DNA of 10,884 bases, taken from contig JAJXSZ010000075.1 of NCBI GenBank assembly GCA_021784255.1, forward strand, positions 1 to 10,884, read 5' to 3'. Under the pieces are notes generated by a model. It was given only the letters and a program-made list of their open reading frames with translations. It was not told where the DNA came from and did no database searches. Below are positions 5,748 to 10,884 of the stretch, piece by piece. The position numbers and the translations under genes are program-made. This DNA is from Pseudomonadota bacterium (GTDB lineage: Bacteria; Pseudomonadota; Alphaproteobacteria; Acetobacterales; Acetobacteraceae). The stretch's first letter is position 1. Each line of letters starts with the position of its first letter.

Positions 5748-6513
5748 AGGGGTCTGCGAACTCCACCAGCACCGGCACGTGGTCGGAGGGCTGCGCCTTC
5801 GCGCGTTCGTCGCGGTCCGGCGCGGCGGAGACGAGCCGCTCCGCCAGCCGCGCCGAGAGCAGCGCGTGGTCGATGCGCAGGCCGCTGTCGCGCTCGAACG
5901 CCGCCGCCTGATAATCCCAGAACGTATAGACCCGCCCCGCCGGATGCAGCGCCCGCACCGCGTCGGTCAGCCCCAGCCACAGCATGGCGCGGAAGGCGGC
6001 GCGCGATTCCGGGCGCACCAGCGCGTCGCCCGGCGCCAGCGCGCCGGCGGCGAGATCCTCCTCGCCCGGGCAGACATTGTAGTCGCCGAGGATGGCGAGA
6101 TCGCGCCCCTCCTCGAGCAGGGCGGCGGCGTGCCGGCGCAGCGCCTCCATCCAGGCGAGCTTGGCGGCGAAGCCCTCGGCGCCGCCGGAATTACCGTTGG
6201 GAAAATAGCCGTTGCCGACGACGATGCCGCCGGCCTCGACCTCGATCCAGCGCGCCGGCTGCGGCTCCGGCAGGCCGGGCAGGGCGCGCGCGCGCACCGT
6301 GAACGGGATCCGCCCCAGCACCGCGACGCCGTTGTAGGATTTCTGCCCCACCAATTCGGCGCGGTAGCCGGGAAACGCCAGCGCCGGGAACTGCGCCGCC
6401 TCGCATTTGATCTCCTGGAGCAGCAGCAGGTCGGGATCGTGCCGGCGCAGCCAGTCCGCCACATGCGCCTGGCGCTGGCGGATCGAGTTCACGTTCCAGG
6501 TCGCGAGCTTCAT
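5746..6513 (-). CDS. xth: Exodeoxyribonuclease III
   Basis: This 255-residue protein belongs to the exonuclease III/AP-endonuclease family, which cleaves DNA at abasic sites and removes 3'-blocking groups in base excision repair. Catalytic residues known from E. coli are all in place: N7 in TWNVNSIR, E34 in LQEIK, Y103 in NGYFPNG, D144 and N146 in LGDYNVCP, D215 in RIDHALLS, and the D244/H245 pair in PSDHVPV. GQKSYNGVAV (56-65) and TFWDYQ (197-202) are further family signatures. The start is set by the N-terminal MKLATWNVNS and by a strong GAGGAAG 6 nt upstream, directly after the stop of the DedA-type gene (13-nt gap). It is probably cotranscribed with that gene. In many alphaproteobacteria xth lies next to erpA; here the DedA gene separates them. 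Confidence 0.96.
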   Translation of the reverse strand: MKLATWNVNSIRQRQAHVADWLRRHDPDLLLLQEIKCEAAQFPALAFPGYRAELVGQKSYNGVAVLGRIPFTVRARALPGLPEPQPARWIEVEAGGIVVGNGYFPNGNSGGAEGFAAKLAWMEALRRHAAALLEEGRDLAILGDYNVCPGEEDLAAGALAPGDALVRPESRAAFRAMLWLGLTDAVRALHPAGRVYTFWDYQAAAFERDSGLRIDHALLSARLAERLVSAAPDRDERAKAQPSDHVPVLVEFADP

Positions 6514-6526
6514 CGGCGGCTTCCTC

Positions 6527-8500
6527 TCATGGCGGCGCGCCCGCCGCGGGCGGCCAGGCCAGCAGCACCCGTTGGGTGCGCGCCGGACCCACCGGCGGCT
6601 GCTCGGAGGCTGTCACCCAGGCAGTGGCGGGAAACGCGCGCGCCAGGGTGTCGAGCTCGGCGGGCGTGGCGTGGCGCGAGCGCGCCATGGTGAGCATCCC
6701 ATAGATGCGCAGCAGCCGCTCCTCCGAAAGTGTGCCGACCAGCAGCGCGTACCGTCCGGCTGGCCCCGCGACCTCGGTGCGGCTGAGCCAGAGCCGCAGC
6801 ACCAGCCGCCGGCCCGGCGCGGTCGCGGCGTGGATCAGCACCATCTGGTCCGGCTCGCCGCGATAGAGATGCGGCAGGACCGGCAGCGCCGCGGGGTCGG
6901 CCTGCGGCAGCAGCCAGCCGAGCGCCGTGCGCGGCGTCCAGGCGACGGGCCGCTGCCAGCCGGCGCGCCCGAGCTGGCGCGCCAGCGCCGCGTCGGATCC
7001 CGCCCATTGCAGCACCAGCGGGTTCTGCCCGGAACCCAGCAGCGGCGCCTGGGTTGCCGGCATCGTCGCCCAGGCGCCCTCCCGCCAGACGGCGAAGCCG
7101 AGCACCCGCGGCGGCCCGGCATCGCGCGGGGCAGGGGGCACCACGAGCGCCACGCCGGCCGATTGCAGCACCACGCCGAGCGCCACCAGCACGGCGGCCG
7201 CGGCGTGGCTGGCCTTGCCCGGCGTCGCCGCCTCCTCGCCGTCGTGGTGGCGCAGGATGTCGGCCACGCCCGACAGCCCGACCCAGGCAAGCGCAAACGC
7301 GAGACCGGCGCCTTCCTCGGCGAGCATCGAGAGCCCGAGCACGACGCGTGCGAACGCCGCCAGGACGATGACCAGCGCCACCGGCACGGCGCCGAGCCGC
7401 CCGCGCGGCGGGCGCAGGTCGAGCACCATCGCATAGGCCAGCATGCCGTAGAGGGTCGCCTCCAGCGCTGCCGGCGCGCCGCCCGTCGAGGCGTCGAGCA
7501 GCACGGCGCCCAGCAGCCCCGCCACCCACAGCGTCGGCAAGCGGCGATGTCGCGCGAGCCCGGCCAGCACCGCCAGCGCCACCGCGCCCAGCAGCCAGCG
7601 GTTGCCGGTCGCCGCCAGGGCGCGCAGCACCGGGTCCGACCATTTGGTGTGCAGCACCGCCAAGGCGTTGCGCAGCGCCGTGACGTTGCCCGACACCTGC
7701 GCGTGCAGGATGTCGAGCGCGGCGCCGACCAGCCACGCGCCGCCGGCAAGGAGCAGCGCCATCAGCACCAGCGCCGTCACCGTCCGTGGCGGCGAGGCCA
7801 GCACCCTGGCCAGCCGCCGCGCGAAGGGGCTGTCGCCGCGGGCGAGGCCGGCGAGCAGGAAGCCGGCGGCGCGCGCGATCAGCGGCGGCAGCCGTCGCGC
7901 CAGCGCCAGCGCCAGCCGCGCGGTGAGCCAGACCAGCAGTCCCGCCACCAGCACGAACAGCGCCAGCCGCCCCGCGACCGCGCCCAGCAGCTCGAGCCCG
8001 GCGCCGATCGCCAGCCCGAGCCCGACATGCGCGAACGCCCAGATCAGCCCCGCGGCGACGATGATCGGCACGAACCGGCTCGTCGGCATCCCCAGGGCGC
8101 CGGCGAGCGGCGGCACGATGGCGCGCACGCCTGGCGTGAAGCGCGAGACCAGTAACGTCTTGCCGCCGTGCTTCGCCACGCCTTCCTCGGCCTTGGCGAT
8201 CAGCGCCGGATGGCGTCGCAGCGGCCAGGAGGTCAGCAGCGCCCGCCCGTAGCGCCGCCCGATCGCATAGGACAGCGAATCGCCCACCATCGCCCCGACC
8301 GCGGCTGAGAAGGCCAGCGGCAGGAACGGGATCGCCCCGCTCGGCACCAGCGCCGCGATCGCGACGATGGTGGCGGTGCCGGGCACCAGCGCGCCGAGGA
8401 CCGGCAGCGTCTCGGTGCTCGCCAGCACGCCTGCGAGCACGCAGGCCAGCAGCGCGTGATGGCCGGCGAAGGTGACGATGGCGTGATGCAGGCCGTGCAT
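6527..8500 (-). CDS. DedA/VTT - degenerate PAP2 - LssY_C membrane protein
   Basis: This 657-residue membrane protein has three parts. Residues 1-195 are a DedA (VTT/SNARE-associated) domain with E30 and P40-G41 in ETLPVLGALVPGT, VGDSLSYAIGRRYG (72-85) and the SRFTPGVR signature (119-126). DedA proteins are linked to lipid-carrier scrambling and membrane homeostasis. Residues about 240-415 are a multi-helix region that aligns with PAP2 phosphatases but lacks their catalytic residues: the SR-x5-H-x3-D motif reads AR-VVLGL-S-MLA-E (384-395), and the PSGH region reads PAALE (343-347). Residues about 460-655 fit the soluble LssY C-terminal domain, with GWQRPVAWTP, LPVLPHLYRG and RRLVLRLWLSRTE. The order DedA-PAP2-LssY_C is a known architecture, so I read this as one intact gene. 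The ribosome binding site before 8500 is weak. xth follows after 13 nt. Confidence 0.85.
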   Translation of the reverse strand: MHGLHHAIVTFAGHHALLACVLAGVLASTETLPVLGALVPGTATIVAIAALVPSGAIPFLPLAFSAAVGAMVGDSLSYAIGRRYGRALLTSWPLRRHPALIAKAEEGVAKHGGKTLLVSRFTPGVRAIVPPLAGALGMPTSRFVPIIVAAGLIWAFAHVGLGLAIGAGLELLGAVAGRLALFVLVAGLLVWLTARLALALARRLPPLIARAAGFLLAGLARGDSPFARRLARVLASPPRTVTALVLMALLLAGGAWLVGAALDILHAQVSGNVTALRNALAVLHTKWSDPVLRALAATGNRWLLGAVALAVLAGLARHRRLPTLWVAGLLGAVLLDASTGGAPAALEATLYGMLAYAMVLDLRPPRGRLGAVPVALVIVLAAFARVVLGLSMLAEEGAGLAFALAWVGLSGVADILRHHDGEEAATPGKASHAAAAVLVALGVVLQSAGVALVVPPAPRDAGPPRVLGFAVWREGAWATMPATQAPLLGSGQNPLVLQWAGSDAALARQLGRAGWQRPVAWTPRTALGWLLPQADPAALPVLPHLYRGEPDQMVLIHAATAPGRRLVLRLWLSRTEVAGPAGRYALLVGTLSEERLLRIYGMLTMARSRHATPAELDTLARAFPATAWVTASEQPPVGPARTQRVLLAWPPAAGAPP

Positions 8501-8591
8501 GGCGTGGCGTTAGCACACTCGGCGCGGCGCGCCAGGGCCGGGGGCCTGCCCGCCGACAGGGTCATCGCGGCGCCATCGGCAAGGCCCGGGT

Positions 8592-8607
8592 CGCCGCCGC
8601 GGCGGCG
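8592..8607. repeat. Perfect 16-bp GC palindrome in the erpA-dedA gap
   Basis: The 138-nt gap between erpA and the DedA-type gene (8501-8638) holds no gene I can support. It contains the palindrome CGCCGCCGCGGCGGCG and a second GC-rich inverted pair around 8533-8548 (CAGG...CCTG). There is no T-run to make an intrinsic terminator. In DNA this GC-rich, such palindromes arise easily by chance. Confidence 0.35.
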
Positions 8608-8638
8608 GCGTGGTTCCGCGCTGCGCCGCCAGGCGACG

Positions 8639-8998
8639 CTATTCGACCGAAAAGCTCGAGCCGCAGCCGCAGCCGGAGGCGGCGTTGGGGTTCCTGACCG
8701 CGAAATGGCTGCCCATCAGCTCGTCGGTGAAGTCGAGCTCGGCGCCGGCCAGCAGCTCGAACGAGGCGGGATCGACCAGCAGCACCGCACCGTCGCGCTC
8801 GACCACCAGATCGTCCGCGGCACGGTCCCGCTCCAGCGCGAACTGGTATTGAAAGCCGCTGCAGCCACCGGCCTGCACCGCCAGCCGCAACGCCGCGGCG
8901 CCGTCCGCCGCGGTGATCTCGGCGATGCGCCGCGCCGCGCGCGCGGAAAGCGACAGGCTGGCCCCGGCGGCGCCGGCCGTGATGACGGATGCGTTCAT
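8639..8998 (-). CDS. erpA: A-type iron-sulfur cluster carrier (ErpA/IscA family)
   Basis: This 119-residue HesB/IscA-family protein accepts Fe-S clusters from the assembly scaffold and delivers them to target enzymes. The three invariant cysteines are present: C46 in QAGGCSGFQYQF, and C110 and C112 in SGCGCGSSF. The helix SLSARAARRIAEI and the segments VLLVDPASFELLAGAELDF and RNPNAASGCGCG are standard. The symbol erpA follows common alphaproteobacterial usage for the copy outside the isc/suf cluster; iscA or sufA cannot be strictly excluded from sequence alone. The start at 8998 has no strong ribosome binding site. It is divergent from the deacetylase gene, with 90 nt between the starts. Confidence 0.92.
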   Translation of the reverse strand: MNASVITAGAAGASLSLSARAARRIAEITAADGAAALRLAVQAGGCSGFQYQFALERDRAADDLVVERDGAVLLVDPASFELLAGAELDFTDELMGSHFAVRNPNAASGCGCGSSFSVE

Positions 8999-9088
8999 GT
9001 CCAGGCAATTAGGTATGCGACGGCAAAAGTTGAAGAGCGCACATTTTGGCGCTGCGCGGGCCTGGACTAAGAGAGACGCGGGAGTCCC
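8999..9088. promoter_or_regulatory. Divergent promoter region between erpA and the deacetylase gene
   Basis: This 90-nt gap must carry the start signals for both divergent genes and is noticeably more AT-rich (for example AATTAGG, GCAAAAGTTGAAG, ACATTTTGG) than its surroundings. An exact 8-bp inverted pair, GTCCAGGC (8999-9006) and GCCTGGAC (9060-9067), brackets the AT-rich part. A smaller pair, AGCGC/GCGCT (9036-9040 with 9049-9053), lies inside. GGAG (9081-9084) is a close-set ribosome binding site for the gene at 9089. I cannot place convincing -35/-10 boxes. Confidence 0.45.
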
Positions 9089-10135
9089 ATGGTGCCGGTC
9101 ACAACCGAGAGCCCGTTATGCAGCCGCGCCGCCGAGGCCTGGCTGCCGATCCGCCGCCTTCTGCCGCCGCCCGCCGACGGCCGGCCGGTGCTGGTCGTCG
9201 TGGTCGATACCGAGGAGGAATTCGACTGGTCGGCGCCGTTCGATCCCGCCGGAACCGCGGTGGCGAACATCGCCGAGCAGGGCCGGGCGCAGGCGGTCTT
9301 CGACGCGCACGGCGTGGTGCCGACCTATGTCGTGGACTATCCGGTGGCGACGACGCCGGCGTCGGTGGCGGTGCTGGGCGCGTTCCAGGCCGCGCGGCGC
9401 TGCGAGATCGGCGCGCACCTGCATCCCTGGGTCAACCCGCCTGACGACGGCGTGCGGCCGGTGTCGCGCTCGCTCTCCTACCCCGGCAACCTGCCCGAGG
9501 CGCTGGAGGCAGCCAAGCTCGCGGCGCTCACCGAGGCGATCGCGCGCGGCTTCGGTGCCCGCCCGGTGGTCTACAAGGCCGGACGCTACGGCATCGGGCC
9601 GGCGACGCCGTCGCTGCTCGCCACGCTCGGCTATCGCGTCGACGTCAGCGTCGTGCCGCACACGGCGTTCTCGGCCGATGGCGGGCCGGATTTCCGCGGC
9701 CTGCCGGCGTGCCCGGCGGTGCTCGAATCCGGGGTTGTGGAACTGCCGCTCTCGGTGCACTTCGTGGGGGCGATGGCCGGTTTCGGATCCACCCTCTATC
9801 CGCGCCTTGCCGGCAGGGCCGCGTCACGGCTGCGGCTGGCGGGTGTCGCGGCGCGGCTCGGACTGCTGGAGCGGCTGCGGCTCAGTCCCGAGGGGCACGG
9901 CCTCGCGGACCTGCTGCGCCAGACGCGCCGCGCGCTGGCCGCCGGCACCCGCGTCTTCATGCTGACCTACCACAGCTCGGCGCTGCTGCCCGGCGCCACG
10001 TCCTATGTCCGCGATGCCGCCGAACGTGACGGCTTCATCGCCACCATCGATGCCTATCTGCGTTTCTTTCTCGGCGCCGCCGGCGGGCGCGCCAGCACCG
10101 CCTCGCAACTGGCCGCGGAACTGGCGGCCTCGTGA
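9089..10135 (+). CDS. WalW-like polysaccharide deacetylase-family protein
   Basis: This 348-residue protein belongs to the NodB-fold/polysaccharide deacetylase superfamily, in the branch often annotated as WalW in alphaproteobacteria. The family removes acetyl groups from sugars using a metal held by Asp and two His. Candidate ligands are D40 in VVVDTEEEFDW and H110 and H112 in EIGAHLHPW. YKAGRYG (162-168) would carry the conserved Arg, and H295 in LTYHSS may be the late catalytic His. There is no signal peptide, which suggests a cytosolic substrate such as a nucleotide sugar or precursor, or a non-deacetylase role. The start has GGAG 4 nt upstream. The stop overlaps the next gene by GTGA (10132-10135). 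Fold assignment is good; substrate unknown. Confidence 0.8.
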   Translation: MVPVTTESPLCSRAAEAWLPIRRLLPPPADGRPVLVVVVDTEEEFDWSAPFDPAGTAVANIAEQGRAQAVFDAHGVVPTYVVDYPVATTPASVAVLGAFQAARRCEIGAHLHPWVNPPDDGVRPVSRSLSYPGNLPEALEAAKLAALTEAIARGFGARPVVYKAGRYGIGPATPSLLATLGYRVDVSVVPHTAFSADGGPDFRGLPACPAVLESGVVELPLSVHFVGAMAGFGSTLYPRLAGRAASRLRLAGVAARLGLLERLRLSPEGHGLADLLRQTRRALAAGTRVFMLTYHSSALLPGATSYVRDAAERDGFIATIDAYLRFFLGAAGGRASTASQLAAELAAS

Positions 10136-10884
10136 ACGGCGCGCGGGCCTCGACCGGCAAGGTGCTGGTGCTGGGCGACGACACCCGCAGTTTTCTCGCC
10201 TGCGTCCGCTCGCTCGGCCGCGCCGGGCTGGCGGTGCACGCGGCACCGGCGAACTTCCGCTCGCCCGCGCTCGCCTCGCGCTATATCGCCGCGGTCCACG
10301 ACCTGCCGCCCTGGATGGGCGACGGCGCCGCCTGGTTCGCTTCGATGCGCGGCCTGCTCGCGACCGAACGCTTCGACCTCGTCATCCCCTGCAACGAGAC
10401 CACGCTGCTGCCGCTCGCCCGCCACCGCGCCGAGCTGGTGCCGCTGGGGCGCCTCGCCATCCCCGACGACGCGGCGATCGCGGCCCTGTTCGACAAGGCG
10501 GCGACGCGCGCGCTGGCGCAGCGGCTCGGCATCCCGGTAGCACCTGGCCGCGCCCTGCGCATCGACGAGAACGCCGAAGCGGCGATCGCGGAGCTGGGCG
10601 CGCCGGTTCTGGTCAAGCCGCGCCAGTCCTACACGCTCGAGCGCCTGGCGGTGCGCGGCAAAGTCCAGCTCGCCGCCGACGCGGCGCAGCTGGCGCGTGC
10701 CATCGCCGACGCCGATCCGGCGGCAACGCTGCTCGAAGGTTTCGTCCCTGGCCGCGGGCTCGGCGTGTCGGTGCTCGCCTCCAGGGGGCGCGTGCTGCAG
10801 GGTTTCGAGCACCAGCGCGTGCACGAGGAAGGCGGCAGCAGCTACTACCGGGTCAGCGCGCCGCTCTCGGCGGACCTGCTGGCG
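10132..10884 (+). CDS. ATP-grasp domain protein (partial, runs off the window)
   Basis: This is the N-terminal 251 codons of an ATP-grasp enzyme; the gene continues past the window. Residues 9-60 form a preATP-grasp Rossmann-like domain (KVLVLGDDTRSFLACVRSLG, then AVHAAP and SRYI). They are followed by FDLVIPCNETTLLPLA (81-96), FDKAATRALAQRLGIPVAP (120-138) and VLVKPRQS (159-166), with K122 and K162 as likely ATP-binding lysines. LLEGFVPGRGLGVSVLA (200-216) is the central grasp strand. This pattern resembles CarB-like ATP-grasp ligases that join a carboxylate to an amine or other nucleophile. The start is a GTG overlapping the deacetylase stop (GTGA); the next GTG codons in frame begin at 10162 but would cut into the first strand. 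The substrate cannot be told. The pairing suggests modification of a surface carbohydrate or a precursor. Confidence 0.8.
   Translation, partial: MNGARASTGKVLVLGDDTRSFLACVRSLGRAGLAVHAAPANFRSPALASRYIAAVHDLPPWMGDGAAWFASMRGLLATERFDLVIPCNETTLLPLARHRAELVPLGRLAIPDDAAIAALFDKAATRALAQRLGIPVAPGRALRIDENAEAAIAELGAPVLVKPRQSYTLERLAVRGKVQLAADAAQLARAIADADPAATLLEGFVPGRGLGVSVLASRGRVLQGFEHQRVHEEGGSSYYRVSAPLSADLLA

Noticed and set aside
4308..6302. 664-codon open frame on + opposite the MFS, yghU and xth genes.
   Set aside because: It spans three well-identified opposite-strand genes and their gaps, has a low-complexity Arg/Pro/Ala composition and no domain.
6407..8155. 582-codon open frame on + opposite the DedA/LssY_C gene.
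   Set aside because: Its composition (Arg, Gln, His, Gly) is that of a GC-rich shadow, and the opposite frame has clear DedA and LssY_C signatures.
10054..10824. 256-codon minus-strand frame at the right end.
   Set aside because: The + strand here encodes an ATP-grasp protein with a recognisable domain order starting at GTG 10132; the minus frame has no domain and is low complexity.

Overview
The window is very GC-rich, densely coded bacterial chromosome, with strong G/C preference at third codon positions and long spurious reading frames opposite the real genes. Its gene families fit a high-GC alphaproteobacterium: a YXWGXW-repeat protein, an ErpA-type carrier near exonuclease III, a YghU-type glutathione transferase, and a WalW-like deacetylase beside an ATP-grasp enzyme. 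A Rhodospirillales-like host is my best guess, but the sequence alone does not fix it. I see no rRNA, tRNA, CRISPR array, insertion sequence or phage gene.

Left part, + strand (1-3382). The 3' end of valS is followed by a tight run of four genes: an isoprenylcysteine-carboxyl-methyltransferase-like membrane protein, a small exported YXWGXW protein, and both subunits of adenosylcobalamin-dependent ethanolamine ammonia-lyase (eutB, eutC). Each of the last three starts inside the stop codon of the gene before it (ATGA overlaps at 964, 1269 and 2654), so the two poorly characterised proteins are translated in step with EutBC. No eutA, ethanolamine permease, aldehyde dehydrogenase or microcompartment shell gene is visible.

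Middle part, - strand (8998 down to 3443). In transcription order: erpA (Fe-S carrier), a 657-residue DedA/degenerate-PAP2/LssY_C membrane protein, xth (exonuclease III), yghU (GSH-dependent disulfide-bond oxidoreductase) and an MFS transporter. dedA-xth (13-nt gap) and yghU-MFS (37-nt gap) look like two-gene units. The MFS gene converges on eutC.

Right part, + strand (9089-10884). A WalW-like polysaccharide deacetylase overlaps by GTGA the start of an ATP-grasp ligase that runs off the window. This looks like the start of a surface-carbohydrate or small-molecule ligase locus, divergent from erpA.

The most notable non-coding feature is a pair of roughly 73-nt imperfect repeats, one between eutC and the MFS gene (3373-3445) and one between xth and yghU (5621-5694). 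Both lie in the same orientation relative to the gene upstream. Each contains a hairpin with GATTC in its loop. At the first site the repeat appears to supply the stop codons of both converging genes. It looks like a dispersed intergenic repeat family acting at 3' ends.
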